Origin: Salticus scenicus
Taxonomy: Eukaryota; Arthropoda; Arachnida; Araneae; Salticidae
DNA length: 64,000 nucleotides
Reading direction: 5' to 3'
NCBI GenBank assembly: GCA_963930645.1
Contig: OZ005653.1
Coordinates: 215,702,684-215,766,683, forward strand
A model generated the notes under the pieces. The model saw only the letters and a list, made by a program, of their open reading frames with translations. It was not told the origin of the DNA and ran no database searches. Below are positions 20,892 to 34,015 of this stretch, one piece after another (the first letter of the stretch is position 1; the number at the start of each line of letters is the position of its first letter). Position numbers and translations under genes: made by a program.

Positions 20892-23389
20892 CTAAAACAC
20901 GATTCTGCATATGAAGGATTTATTGATATTTACCTACAATTATAATGCATTCATTTCTATTTGCATTAGAATGCTTTTTTGCTTTTTAAGATTCCGTCTG
21001 GAAACTATGTACTATATTAATACCATATAATTAATATAATATCAGAATGCTATTTTTATTTGAGTTAAGGGTTATTATTAATCTTTTCTGAAATTTTGGT
21101 TGTAACACCTATGAAGCATATGGATGAAATTTATTTATATACAGAGAAGAAAAACTTTTGTTACCTCTTTACAAAGCTACCCAATATTTGACATCTTATG
21201 ATTAAAAAAAATAAATAACTAAGAAAATTACTATTACATACTTTAGTTCATTATTTATGAATTTTCTAACAGCCCTTGTACATAAATAATAAAAAATTGC
21301 TAATCTGATTTTACAAATAATCATTATGCATAGTTTTAATCCAATCAAATTTAAATCACTGTTAAGTGAAATAAAATGTTTTAAGACCATGAACGTACGT
21401 GCGTATATTTCATACAAATATATATTAATTATTTATTTTATTTGTAGTTAATTCCACTATAACTAAATTAAAATGAAATTACTGAAATGAAACGCAATTT
21501 ACTTGATGGAATTCAAAAACACTACACATTTCAATGTAATGGGAGTTATAATTTCTTTTAAATTTAAATTCTATTACATTAAAATTTTCCAGATTCTTGT
21601 TAAACTAATTAAATTTATTATTAAATTCGACATTCAATTTTAAATATATTTAAATGTAAACAAAAATATAACTAAATGTCTTGATGTACAAGTGCATTAA
21701 AAGTATGCATAAAGTTAGGGAATAGAACTGTATGTTAATAATTACAGTACTAAATAACGTAATAAATTCATCGTTATTAAGAGAATTACTCTAATACTCA
21801 GCCTTTAAACTACTTTACTTCTCATAAATATTTATTAAAATAGGATTTGAAAATTCTAATTATTAAAGTTCAAAAATGTATTATAAGAAAATTACTTCCT
21901 TTAACAATAATCCATTAACGCTAATTTAAATTTATAATTAACTTCTTCATTCCTATACTTAAAGTACGAAATTATTTACATCTATGACGAGAAACATTTT
22001 CATTTTATTTTTAAGATTGATGTTATTTTGTTTACTTAAAATTTTATATTGTTGTTTGAAAATCTTAAAGCTATTATCATTATCTTTAAATATGTAAAAT
22101 GCACTGTAAAAAATATGTCCTATTTGCTGCCAGAAATTCTCTGGAATTTGAGAAAATACGCGTAATTTACGAAAGAATTACGTTGTTAGAATGTACTTTC
22201 AAAAATTACAGAGAATTTTTGCCAGCAAATAAGAGATATTTTTTTACATGGTGAGTATTATAATAGTTAATCGTACTAGTTAAAATTATACTAGTTAAAT
22301 ATCAATCCTTCGTTAAAGCGTCTAATAAACGTTTTCTTAAATGTAAGTTTAGGTTACAAAAAATTGAATTTTCCATTTTAAATTAGGCTTTACATCCTAT
22401 AATGAAACAAAGGCTCGTTTCTTAAATTTCAAAATGAGGCAATTTGCTTATACATAGGAATTTTTAAATTAATTTGAAATGCTTACTTTATAGTGGTTTT
22501 TTTCATCAGACGACGAAAGGGGAAGTTTGAGAAAGAAGGAACTGAAATTTAAAAACACTATTCATACGTTTCAATTTGATTTCTTTTTACAACCATAGCA
22601 GATATTTATCAACTAAGCAACATTTTAAATAGCTAAATCTAAAGTATATGTATTAACATATACGGACTTTTCTCTAAACAAGTTTTATATAAATTAATAA
22701 ACAACTAGATTTTGAATAAAATTTAAGGAAGAATGAATATAATTATGGACTTTGAATGAAATGTATCATAAAAAATTCATTTTTTTACACATTGAGAATA
22801 TTATTTAATAATTTAATTTTCGTATAGCATTTTTTTAAACAGACTAAAAAGTAATATATATATATATGTGTATATATATATACATATCTCCTAGCTCCAT
22901 GCTGATATGCAATCTGTATGTTGCAGTTATACAACATACATATTCTTCTGACAAAATATAATTGTGGATTTTTAATAGTTATGGAAAAATAGTTATGGAA
23001 ATTTATTTTAAAACGAAAAACATGGGGCACATGCAATATATAATATGAAGTGTAGAGATTAGCTGTCATTGAGAAGAATCACTCAGCAGTTCCCAATATT
23101 TGCAGGGCAATGAAATTGTTAATGGCTTAGGTGAACTATTCATGCTCAATCGTTTGTTTGCGCTCCACGTTTTCTCCACTCTCAAATTACATATTTCAAG
23201 GAGAATCTATGCAGCACATATGTGTATGGGGCTAGGAAAAAAATTATTATTATTGTTATTATTATTATTATTTAAACAATTATTTTTTATTGTTTATTCG
23301 AATGTGTGCGAAATTTTGTCAATCGGTGCAATAAAACTGCTCGTAATTTAGCTTATTTTCTAAATTTGTCCTTCAAATTAAAACCTTAA
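20891..23389. repeat. Segmental duplication copy A, right part
   Basis: Follows 31960-37150 of copy B in order. The clearest block is 21715-21845 against 33865-33995, sharing 'ataacgtaataaattcatcg', 'ttattaagagaattactcta' and 'agcctttaaacta'. 22880-23150 pairs with 36885-37150 ('ttgtggatttttaatagtta', 'agaagaatcactcagcagtt'). Copy B is longer here because of the insertions at 32.4-33.0, 34.4-35.3 and 36.0-36.9 kb. No gene is conserved. Confidence 0.75.
22103..22252. mobile_element. ~150-bp MITE with 45-bp inverted repeats
   Basis: The left arm 'tgtaaaaaatatgtcctatt' with 'tgctgccagaaattctctgg' pairs with the right arm 'ccagcaaataagagatattt' read in reverse. Copy B lacks it: near 34258 it reads 'ataaactgagtgttatt' where copy A has 'gtaaaatg', the MITE, then 'agtattat'. 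That fixes it as an insertion after the duplication. Family is uncertain. Confidence 0.75.
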
Positions 23390-24206
23390 ACTGGTGTTTA
23401 GGGCCCTGGGTCCTAAAAGCACCCTTCCATATGTCCGTTTCTGCTTAAGTATATATCTTTATCACAGTAGGCAACATATACATGTCTACAAAATTTTAGC
23501 TAAATTTGTTTAATAAGAAAATGTTAAAATTCAAAATCAAATTTGTAACTGGAGTTGTGAGCAAAGGTTCTCTAAGGCCCCTACCCCTAAATCTGTTTCA
23601 AATTCAACATGTGTTATTATGAGTGTTATACATGTATACAAAATTTGAACTCAGTTGGATGCAGGAAGTAGTTACTGCTTGAAATCGAATTTTTAACTAG
23701 AGTGTTCGGAACCAGTTCAATAAAGTCTCTATTTCCCTAAGTCCATTTTTGCGGTTTTATGCATCGTCATCGGCTTTATTCATTGTCATACAATATGCAA
23801 AATTTTAGCGCACTCGGATGATATTAAGCTAGTTCAAGATTTGAAATAATATTTTAACCTAAGTTGGGGGCCAGGCCATATTAGGCTCTCTTTCTCGAAG
23901 TTTGTTTTTGCTTGATCAGCATCCACATTGAACATGCAGGCAAAATATTAGCTCAACTGGATGATAGGAAGAGGATAAAATTTGAATGGAAATTTTTAAA
24001 TGCGATTGAAGACACAGAACACCCAGGGCCCGTCTTCTACATTCGTTTCTGCTTGACCATATATTGTCATTATAGTTATATATTAAGGTAAATTTTGTTT
24101 GCTCAACTATGTGATGGGAATGAATAAAATGAGAAATCAAACTTTTAACTAAAATTGGGGGCCTACCCCCTATCCTAAGGTCATTTGCTATTGAGAATGT
24201 ATTATA
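23390..24206. repeat. ~150-bp tandem satellite, first block
   Basis: Units share a consensus like 'ggccc..ggtcctaa..cccct', 'cgtttctgctt.a.catat', 'ttatacatgtatgcaaaatt', 'agctcaactggatgataggaa' and 'gttaaaattcgaaatcaaa'. The landmark near 'cgtttctgctt' falls at about 23435, 23591, 23742, 23901 and 24041, a period of about 150 bp. Units are strongly diverged, so the array is old. Confidence 0.75.
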
Positions 24207-25600
24207 CGGTCAATGCTCTTTATAACGATTCTTTGCGTACCACAGCAAATTGTCTTTATAACGAGTGGTCACTATAGAAAAATAATTGAAAAAAAATTGC
24301 ACATACACGCTCAACAGTTTTGACAAAAATTATTAGTTTTTAAGAAATTTTAACTAATTTTTAACATGCTAATTTTTATCATTGGTATTAAAATTAAAAT
24401 TTTATAATTAAAATTATTATTTTAATTATAACTATATTATATTAAAAATTGTATTACTAAAAATTATTATATTGTATTATAAAAATTACAAATTTAATTT
24501 TTATTTAAAAAATATAATTTTATTGTTTTAATGTACAAAATAAGGGAGGGAGAGAATTATATACTTACAAAACTTCTATTCTCAAAAAGAAAAAAATATC
24601 ATAAATGGTTGTTTGTCTTATCTGCATATATAACAACATAATCTTCCATTTCAGTTAAAGATTATAAATAATATTCTGTATTTTCTTGCTTTTCAAAAAA
24701 ATATTTTAAAATCTGAATGGCAATTGAAACCTTTTTTATGCTAGAAGACTACGGCATTACCTATTCATTTTCTTCTTCCGATGATGACGCATTTTGTGTA
24801 GTATACAATAACAAGAAATTATTCCATTTTTGGACATTTTTTAAAAATATATTCTAGGTCAAAATCATTTGTAGAATACTCGAATAAACTGAAATTTTCT
24901 TCCTACTTTATTTTCCTAGAAATGTCTTGCAGCATTTTCCTTTTTAAATTGAAAATTTTATTGTTGATTACCTGATCAATTATTCAGCAGTAGATTCCGT
25001 TTCTGGTTGCATTTTAAAACTAGGATGATGGAAGTAATTGTTAATGTTTTTTTTTCTTTTACATCATTTAATACAGCTTTGCAGAGATATAAATCCATGA
25101 GGATATCCACATTGTAATTTTCCCTTTCGTCAAGTGCAGAGACAGTTCTTCTAAACTGCAGTTCCCTATAATTACGTTTGAAGATTATTGTTATTTGTTT
25201 TTTCCAGCAACGTAACCAGACATTATTCTTCGACCACATTTCATGAAATCATGGAAGCCTCTGCGCAAGCGATAATTCAACGAGTCCACTGTTAAAATAG
25301 GGGTGACAGTCACCCGGCTCATAGAAAATGAATGCTAACAGAGCGCGAATTTTTGGATGTTTTCCAATTTACAACTTGCTGGCCAAGCTGGCATCCCTCC
25401 AACATTTTGTACGCGCCGTCGCTGGTAGTTTCAGGAAGCGTGGCTGCACTGTACATTAAGATTAGATAGTAATGAACAATTGTTATACTGGAATTGAAAT
25501 AACATTGAGTAAATAAAGAAAGATTTAGGGATTTCATTACTGGATGTTATAATGGAATGGTCTTTATGATGTGTGGTCTTTATAGTGTGAGTGGCGATTG
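24207..25600 (-). mobile_element. Tigger/pogo-like element inserted in the satellite
   Basis: TA flanks both sides (24205-24206, 25601-25602). The ends share 'ctctttataacg' and 'actataaagacc' type motifs, typical of Tigger termini. Joining the flanks restores an ordinary satellite unit reading 'atgtattattatgaatttgta'. 1,394 bp long. The only transposase remnant is near 24980-25200. Confidence 0.75.
24978..25200 (-). pseudogene. Tigger-type transposase C-terminal remnant
   Basis: On the minus strand IFKRNYRELQFRR matches the conserved stretch after the last catalytic residue of Tigger/jerky DDE transposases. Then comes an AW-DV-like stretch and, after a one-base shift in an A-run (25044-25056), NINNYFHHPSFKM, the usual '..C/YFHHAGF' end, before a stop near 24979. 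The catalytic core upstream is missing or unrecognisable. Dead copy. Confidence 0.6.
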
Positions 25601-26220
25601 TATTATGAATTTGTATGCGAAAATATAACTCAAATGGATGGTAGAAAGATGTTAAAATTCGAAATCAGATTTTTAAATGGAATTCGGTTCTTGGGTCCCA
25701 TAGGACCTCTCCCCTATGTGTTTTTCTGCTTCAGCTTATGTTGTAGGTGTAATCACACCATTTAAAATTTTACACGCCAACAAAGTTTTAGTTAAATTGG
25801 ATAAGCGGAAATAGTTAAAATTAAAAACCAAATTAAAATTAAAAACCAAATTTCTAACTGGAATTGTGAGACGACTGTCCCGAATGCTCATCCCCCTAAA
25901 TGCGTTTCTACATCAATATGTATTGCTAAAGAAGCTATACATGTATGCAAAGTTTGAATTCAACTGGGTGGTAGGAAATGATTGAAATTCGAAATGAACT
26001 TTTTACTGGATTTTGGGTTCTTGGTCCTTAAAGTCCCCTTCTCTTATGTTCGTTTTTGTCTTTCCATATATTTCTTATCGGAGTTGCCATGTGAGTCCAG
26101 GTTCTCTAAGGCCCCTGCCCCTGAATCCGTTTCTACTTCAGCATGTATTATTATCAGAGTTATATATGTATGAAAATTTTGAACTCAGTTGGATGCAGGA
26201 AGTAGTTAAAGTTCGAAATT
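25601..26220. repeat. ~150-bp tandem satellite, second block
   Basis: Continues the array interrupted by the Tigger element. Landmarks near 25718, 25900, 26049 and 26128. One unit is shortened. 25830-25855 holds a 21-bp direct duplication ('ttaaaattaaaaaccaaatt'). Confidence 0.75.
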
Positions 26221-27000
26221 AGTCACTTTTCGTTTACATGGCTACACAAAAGATCTAGAATATAATGGAATAGTATTTGGAAATTAACAGCATTGCATTT
26301 TATATTGTGCTGTGTGTTATAATTATGGGATTGAATTTAATTGCACAATGTGGTATACACATAATTTAAAAAAGATATTCAGGACTGTCAATAATTTAGC
26401 GAAAACGCTCTTTTATATTGAAGATAATTAGTGGAAGTGCTTTAATATAATATTTTACCATATCCAGGAAAATTGTTCTAAAATTCAAATAATTTCATCT
26501 TACCCATACTGTAAATAAAGTATTTCTTTAAGCTAAATATGCGGCGCTTTCTTTATATTTTTGCACGTTTTGAGGTTCCCTGAAGTCTGAGGTAATGTTT
26601 TTAATGTTTGATCTTTGTCTATGTCTCTTATTCGAGTAATTTAAAGAAGAATAATTTGAGATACTTCAAAGGTTGTATCTTGAAGTTAATATAAGGTTAT
26701 TACTTGAAAACATTGACTAAGCTTGATAAGTTTCAAGAAAGTTGCGCGAATAATTTGGAATGAACTTTTAAATTTAATAACAGCTTTGAATTTTATATAA
26801 ATGCAGGTACATCATTCAAACTGGTGGTAGCCTCCACATACTGAATTATTTGTAAAATCATGCTGTTCTAAAGCCAATTTTTTAAATTTTAGTTTTATAT
26901 AACAGTTATCGTTTTCTTATCCCTTAATTTCCAATATGTCTTTATAGCATTGGATTTCAAAGTAAGAGAAAAACATGTGAGTGCCACAATAGATTATTTT
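26221..27000 (+). repeat. Dispersed ~710-bp-unit repeat, truncated copy
   Basis: Starts at 'gtttacatggctacacaaaag' (26233), which equals 'gtttacagggctacacaaaag' at 30235 in the fuller copy, and follows it to 'aaaacatgtgagtgccacaat' near 26970. About the first 370 bp of the fuller copy are absent. Confidence 0.65.
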
Positions 27001-27959
27001 TCGTCTTTTATTTTTTTTTTTCCACAGTGTATAATTGAGTGTTTGTAGCTTTACGCCATAGTGAACTCTTTGTGTGACAATCCTGAAATAAATTCAAAAT
27101 TAGAGCAAATTATCAAAATTACCAATTTGATCTTTAGTAATATTGAACGAGATAATAACTGATGTATATGCGAATTCTATCGAAATAACACAGTCATATC
27201 TGGTACATTAGAAGTAGCCTTTTACAAAATGCCGTACCTTTTAAGCTCTAAGGCAGGTAAAATATTATAAATTTGATTACGAATGGTAGAAATAGAATTA
27301 ACAACCAAAATATACCCCCAAAGTTTGTCTAGAGATTTTAATAAAAATTAATGTTGTAGATTCAAAACATTAACACATATATCGGTCTCTCTAGACTTTT
27401 AAATTACAGCAAAACAAATCGGGAAACGTTACCTGTGAAAATTTCCGAAATGTTGTTTGTATTAGTTATTTCTCCCTGTAATTCAAAATTGTCTTATTGC
27501 TAATTTAAATTATCATTGCTTATCACGAAGTTCTGATATATTTTGTTTGTATTTGGTTTAAATTATCGAAAAATATAATGAAATTTTTTAGCATCATGAA
27601 TTTTTGCAATGTTGTTAAATATTGATTATTTTCTCCTGTAAATCAGTAAAACCTTGCTGCTAGCTCATGTCATAATTGCTTTTTGTTGATTATTTCTTAA
27701 TTTTGTTTCTTGATGCAAGTTTAGTCAACCCCTTTATGGGTAGCTGGATATATCTTATAACAACTAATTTTAAACTGTATTCGCAAAAATTCATCCCGGA
27801 TATTTTTAATGAAATCTTGCTTATTTATTTTAATCAAATAGCTTCATTTATTTTTTCTTCTAATCTTGTTCTCAAAATCTTGTCGCATTTGATTTTAAAT
27901 AAACGTCATTATACTTCCACTGAAAGAGTTAAAAATTGAAAATTCCATTTTGCTTAATG
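27001..27959. repeat. Segmental duplication copy B, left part
   Basis: 27010-27340 corresponds to 15470-15790 and 51680-52000. 27720-27810 carries the short repeat also seen at 7195-7290 ('catcccgga.attttt'). An 87-codon frame at 27676-27939 is not matched in the other copies and I do not call it. Confidence 0.6.
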
Positions 27960-28290
27960 AATTTGGCTCCTCCCTCTCTCTCTCTCCTGCTCACAGACAT
28001 GTAAAGCCCTCAAATCATCATGCCAGAATTCCTTGGAACTCACTTAGAAAGTCCCCCACGATTAGACACTCCCCCTCAGGTCTAAGACCCTAGAGCTGTC
28101 AGTTGGCTTTAATCCCCACAACCTAACCCAACCCTTGGAACTCACTTGGCTGACTAGTTCCAATCATCTGGATTCTGCAATTTTTCTTGAAGTTCTCTTC
28201 TCCTCAGGTAGAAAATAAGTGATAGTCGCGACCATCGTAGGTAATCGAGGAAGCCCGTGATGATAATGATGGTGATGATGAATTTCAGTG
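27960..28290. other. G/C-richer island, unidentified
   Basis: Begins with CTCTCTC repeats, includes 'cccccacgattagacact' and 'ctcaggtctaagacc' (shared with 7139-7175) and ends with GATGAT repeats. It contains 'aacctaacccaaccc', a low-copy string, not a telomere array. It is likely a dispersed element, but no protein or terminal structure is recognised. Confidence 0.35.
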
Positions 28291-28461
28291 TAGAAATGAA
28301 GTAAGAATTTTGGTACAAAATTGTACTAGAAATATGTTTTAGACACTCTTACATTTTAAAGAGACAAATACAATGCACATTATAAATATCCTAATTTATA
28401 AGCTACAAATATTTCTATCTTTTATTTTCTTTTATTTTCTTTTTTAATTTTTCAAGAGAAA

Positions 28462-28499
<38 letters not shown>

Positions 28500-28912
28500 G
28501 AGATTATCATGATACCTAACGAACTGTATAAAGTTAAAGAACAGATTATTGCAATTTTAAGTCATCTGTGAAAATAAACTTATATTTTTGTTAAATAAAT
28601 TATTCGGAAATAATACGTTCATTAGTGCTAATATTTCATCATTAAAAAATATGTATAAATGACATTTATTTTTCTTTATATTTATAATCTTTATTTTTGT
28701 ATTATTTATGTTTGAAAAATATTTTGATTCGAATAAAATTATTTCTATTATATTTCTATGCCATAGATCATTTCGTTAAATTTCAGATGATATTAATGAA
28801 AATAATGAATATCAATGATAGATTTTAATAATAGCTAGAATGAAAAATAAATCATTGTTATTCAATATATTCTTCTGCATGATCAAAAAATGTCTTTGAA
28901 ATGTCTTAATTG

Positions 28913-28949
<37 letters not shown>

Positions 28950-29859
28950 CGGTAAGAATTTTTCTTTTTGGAATATAGATATATATTTCATTTAAAAACA
29001 TTTCAAATAAAGAGTGGTAAATGTGAAATGAGAAATATCATGTTTTCTTTCAGCCATTTTCAAAATGTAATTTCTCTTAAATAAGAATAAAATAATTCCT
29101 AAATATTAAAATAAAATCTGAAAAACATTAAGTTTTTAATGCATTCTAAAATATGCAACAGCAAATTAAATAATATGAAATACGATTAAATGTAATTTAT
29201 ATAACATAAAAAAAAACCTTAATTATCCTTTTTTTAAATGAACGGTAATGATCGTAATTAGTAGCATACTTAATGTATGGAAAATCTATTTATGTTTTTT
29301 TAGAAATACGTACAATTTGTAAAGTATATTTTGCTAAAGGATCTCAACGTTTGAATAAATATGTTAAAATATATAACTGGCTGAAATAAATACTATTAGA
29401 GGAAGATTATGTAGATCTTGCTCTAATAATATTATGCCAATCTTCAGTGTTGAATAGATAAGTTTCAATATTAAATATATAAATATATTTTCGTTTTTTT
29501 TTCAGGCAACTGGGAACATGCAGAATGTTACAATTTGATAAAAAATTCGATATTTTAGTATTACTAAAATATGGAACTATAATAGTAATAATGGATGATA
29601 AAAATAAATTTTCATTTTCCACCATCTTATGCTTATTAATAAGCGTTTATATTTGAAAAAAAAAAAGAATACTATTAAATCTGTTTTAAAATTAAAAGTT
29701 TAAACTTATTTTTTTCGAAACTAATTTTTACGAAGTACTTCCAGTTTAATTTGTTTCTTTCGTCTTATTATTATTATTATTTTGATGTCATGAAACTTCA
29801 TTCCTTTTTTAGAGAAAGTATTATTTTTGGGTCAAATTTTCGAAACTGAGTTTTTGTTA
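28291..29859. repeat. Segmental duplication copy B, AT-rich
   Basis: 28970-29160 matches 52540-52740 ('tttctttcag.c', 'aataaaataattc.taaata', 'cattctaaaat.tg.aa'). Microsatellites: (TA)n 28467-28495, (AAT)n 28914-28945. No gene is seen. Confidence 0.55.
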
Positions 29860-31050
29860 CATTTACACGTTCTGAGGTCCTCTGAATCTAAAATTAATAA
29901 TTTTAGCAGTTGGTGTGTGTGTGTGACTATGTGTCTATTTTTTATCAGCCTATCACTAAAACAAATTATAGCATAAAGTTCAAATTTGGTATTCTAAATG
30001 TGTATCATATAGAGTTGCTACACTAAGCTTGTTGTTGAGATCAAGCAAATAGTTTGTGAACAGGGACATCCAAGACTATTGAAGTACATTGCATCAATGG
30101 GGGAAATTATAGGTAAGTAGAATTTAACATCCATAGATTGCACTAAACCAAATGCAACGAATTTATATTTCTTATACGCGTAAAACCATGTTTCATGTAG
30201 AATATGGTATATGGTATACAAATCATTCACTGTTCGTTTACAGGGCTACACAAAAGAACTAAATTATAATTCGACAATACTTGAAAATTGATGGAAGTAT
30301 ACTTTAGATCATGCCGTGTTTTATTAATATAGGATTATATTTATGTGCACCATGTGATGTGTACATAACTTTCAGAAGATATACAAGGCGGCCAATATTT
30401 AAACCATTACATTCATTATATTTGTTAGTGGAAGTGCTTAACTATAATATACTATATCATATAATGTTTTACTATATCTAGGAAAGCAGCTCAGGAATTG
30501 AAATTAATTCCTCAAAGCTATATGGTAAATAATGTATTTTTTTTAAGTTAAATATTCATCGATTGGTTTCTTGTATATTTACACGTTTTGAGGCCTCCTG
30601 AATACCGAAGTCAAGTTTCATAGTTTGATTTTTGCCTCTGTCTGTTAGAGTTGAATTAAAAACAAATAATTTCAGGGTATGCAAATAATGTTCTTTGAAG
30701 TAAATACGTTTGTTACTAGTAAAGTTTGTTCAAGAATGATAAGTTTCAAGGAATGATGCGTGTTAAAGTTGCCTAAATAGTTTTAAATGAAATTTTGAAC
30801 ATAATAACAGATTTGAATTCTCTATAAGTGTAGGTACAATAATAAAACGGGGTTTGAGGGGGCAGTAGTCCCCTTCACGTACAATTATTTGTCAAATAAA
30901 GCTGTTCCGAAGCCTAAGTTGAATTGTTTAAAAAAAGGTTTACATAACAGTATTCGTTATCTTAACCCTTAATCTCCAATCCGTACTTATAGCATTAAAT
31001 TTCAGGGTAAGGGAAAGTCATGTGACCGACACACCAGATGCATATTAAAA
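29860..31050 (+). repeat. Dispersed ~710-bp-unit repeat, fullest copy
   Basis: Unit edge 'tttacacgttctgaggtcct' at 29869 repeats as 'tttacacgttttgaggcctc' at 30579, a 710-bp period. The inverted copy at 2950-4140 has the same two edges. Landmarks: 'gggctacacaaaagaact' (30243), 'tagtggaagtgctt' (30425). A G-rich 'ggggtttgagggggcagtag' lies at 30849. No protein; class unknown. Confidence 0.7.
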
Positions 31051-32379
31051 ACAAATTTTGATTTTTTTTTCCCCCCTCACACTTGAAAAAAAAAAGTGTT
31101 ATATTACAGGAAATTTCTGAAATCGAAAGTTTCCAGGAGATATTTATATGCTACGAAAAATACATTGCAGACAAAACCATAACCATACAATGAGAATTTA
31201 TCTATAGTACGCATCGAAAAAAATAACTCGCATAAAAAACCTCATTTGACCAGACATAATCGAACCAAAGCCTTCTACTCAATAGTCAAAAACATTACCT
31301 TAAAGTCGCAGAATCACATAAAAATGTTAGTGCCAATAAGCCCGTACACAAAACAGAAAAATGTGTAAACCTGTAATAGTAGTTACAGGTCTTATCCGCT
31401 TAAAGAAAAACATATGTCTATTGACAGATTGTAAATTTTTAACAGTAATTTTCTGATTTTTGACATTTTTTTTTAACTGTGCAAGTAACCTAACAAATTT
31501 GGTATGGATCCGCTCATTCGTTTTAGCTGTAGAGCTTAAACTTAGGTTCTGGGAAAACTTGTGTTTATAGTGGAAATTTTATTTAAACCACTTTAAATCA
31601 TAGAGTTTAAAACTATAGACAAAAATTTAAAGACAGATTAATTAAGTATGTAAAATTATGCCGTTTTAAATTTTTTTAATGACATTTTTTGTTACTCCCA
31701 AGTTAAAAATCTTTTAATCAGAGAAGTTTTTATAAATTGCCTGAATTTCAGTTAGGTTTGTGATACCATATCAAACAAACTCTATATAATATTAATTGAA
31801 ATACATTAATATTCATATTATTAAAAAGACTGTTTTATAATAAAATATTAATATTTTTGGAATATGTTATGAAAGTTAGATAGAAAATTTTCCAATAATA
31901 TGTAAATTTTTATTTGTGTGTATATATTTATCTTTCGTCTTATTAATTACAGAAATACTTTTATATTAAGTGTTAGATGAGTGAGGAGAAAACACTACTA
32001 ATGCACGTTTTTTGCATATCAGTAATTTACTACCATTTAACTATAAATGCAGCATATTCATTACTATTTGAATAAGGTTCTTTGTCTGCAAGTTAGACTA
32101 AGTCTGATTTTGCTGATATTAATACTACATACATTATGTACCCTACGAATGCTATTCTTATATGAATTGAAGTCTATTATCAATCATTCCTAATATTTTG
32201 GTTGGAAACCTACAAAACATACAGATAAAATTTATTTATATACAGACAAGAAAAAACTTTTCTCGCCTTTTCTATGAAGTTCCCCATTATTTAGCTTTTT
32301 ATGATTTCACATAAATTAAATGTGAGAATATCTTTCACATAAATTACTTCATTACACTGGCCTTCAAAATTATACTTTC

Positions 32380-33000
32380 TATTTTTTTTTTCTGTGCTGT
32401 GTTGTGTGTCTGTAATGCGTTTTTATACACTGAATTCAGAAATGATTCTATTTTCTTCCTATTACGTAAGACATTTTTATAAAATAAGGATGAAGATCCT
32501 AATAATTCATCCAGAGACTATTACAAAATCGAAACAATTAATATATAAAATGCATTAAAATAGGACATTATTTACACATTATCTTTTAAATGTGTTTCTT
32601 TACACAGAAGCTCCCTTTAGAGTTCTTTACCTTGTGCACGGCTAGGGCCGTGTGTTTGGAGGAGGATTCGCTAGGCAGCAGCCAACAAGAAACTGCTAAC
32701 ATATTAACAGTCCATCGTCCCTCTATATTTATTTTATATCTCGAAAAAATAGGTTTCTTTAGTACTTCACTCACATCACCCAGATTTTTCGGGAAATAAC
32801 TTAAATAGGAGTTGAAAATTGGAGTTTTAAGCTCAAACATTCCCATTTTTTTTTTTTTTTTTTTTTTGTCAAAACGTTACGTGATGGAAATTTTTTAATA
32901 GTTGTTCCTTAAACAGCATTAAAAATTATCCAGAAAAACAATTCACCTTGAAGAAAGAAGATTCATCGTCAGTGTGTGTTAGTAACGAATTTTCAAACTG
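32380..33000. other. Copy-B-specific insertion with a G/C-richer patch
   Basis: Copy A has no counterpart. The patch 32600-32720 has more G+C than its surroundings and lies in an 86-codon minus-strand frame (32586-32846) which follows a T-run (32847-32868). I recognise no domain. It could be the 3' part of a retroelement or an exon. I do not call a gene. Confidence 0.35.
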
Positions 33001-33122
33001 CTCTTGCACGTAAACAATATAAAACTGGAAAAATGTATTTACAAGTAAACATTATTCCTACTTTTAATACAATTAACGTTATATCACTCTTAGGTGAAAG
33101 AAAACGCTCTAAGATCATAAAC

Positions 33123-33133
33123 GTACGCACACG

Positions 33134-33188
<55 letters not shown>
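33123..33188. repeat. (CA)n(TA)n compound microsatellite
   Basis: CA repeats grading into TA repeats. A weaker 'gtacgtgcgtat' (21395-21406) marks the same place in copy A, so the array expanded in copy B. Confidence 0.9.
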
Positions 33189-33381
33189 GATACAAATATA
33201 TAATAAGTATTTATTAGGACTGAGGCCTATTAGTGTCAATCTGCGGATTTTTACGATACCAGTTTTCGATACTTGAACATTTATCGAAATCTAAAATTTA
33301 TCGAAAATATAACTGAATAATTTGAAAGAAAAAAAAAAAAAAAAAACCAAGATTATTAAGTTCGTGTTTGAGTTGGTAATA

Positions 33382-33451
33382 TTTCTTTTCTTTCTTTTCT
33401 ATTTTTCAATATTTTATAATTTATTGAAAAATAGAAAAGAAAGAAAAGAAA
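33382..33451. repeat. Perfect 30-bp inverted repeat (hairpin)
   Basis: 33382-33411 (polypyrimidine TTTCTTTTC-type) and 33422-33451 are perfect inverted copies with a 10-base loop. The arms are homopurine/homopyrimidine. Confidence 0.9.
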
Positions 33452-33967
33452 AAGGAAAAGAAAAGAAAGAAACAGACAAAATAATCGCATAAATTATGTG
33501 TTTTTGTCTAAAATGGCAATAAAAATTCAAAAGTCGCCAAGGGAAGCTATATTAAGGCTGTACAATGATCAGGTTTACATATTTAATTAATTAATTAATT
33601 ATTATTATTATTTGTATTTAATTCTAAGTTACTAAAAGGAAACGCAATTTACTTTCGAGGTATGAAAAACATTACAGTTTTCAATGAAATGTGTATTAAT
33701 TGTTTTGGAATTTAAAACTTATTTCATTATCATTTTCTAGATTTCCATTAAACTAATTAACTTTATTATTAATTTCCATATTCACTTATAAAAACAAATA
33801 ACTAAAGATAAAAATATATCGAATTTTTTTGTTATAGGAGTGCAATAAAAGCATGCATAAAATTAGGGAATAAAACTGTATATTAAAAATTGCAACATTG
33901 AATAACGTAATAAATTCATCGTTATTAAGAGAATTACTCTAATACTTAGCCTTTAAACTACATTATT

Positions 33968-34015
33968 TCTCATAAATATTTATGAGATATTTCTCATAAA
34001 TATTTATGAGAAATA
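33968..34015. repeat. Two adjacent AT palindromes
   Basis: tctcataaatatttatgaga at 33968-33987 is a perfect 20-bp palindrome, and 33988-34015 is a perfect 28-bp palindrome built on the same core. Copy A (near 21820) has only one half, so the structure arose in copy B. Confidence 0.85.

Noticed and set aside
27676..27939. 87-codon hydrophobic frame
   Set aside because: AT-rich Leu/Ile/Phe bias expected from composition; not kept in the paralogous copies.
28120..28140. Possible telomere-type repeat (aacctaacccaaccc)
   Set aside because: Only two or three irregular units; not an array.
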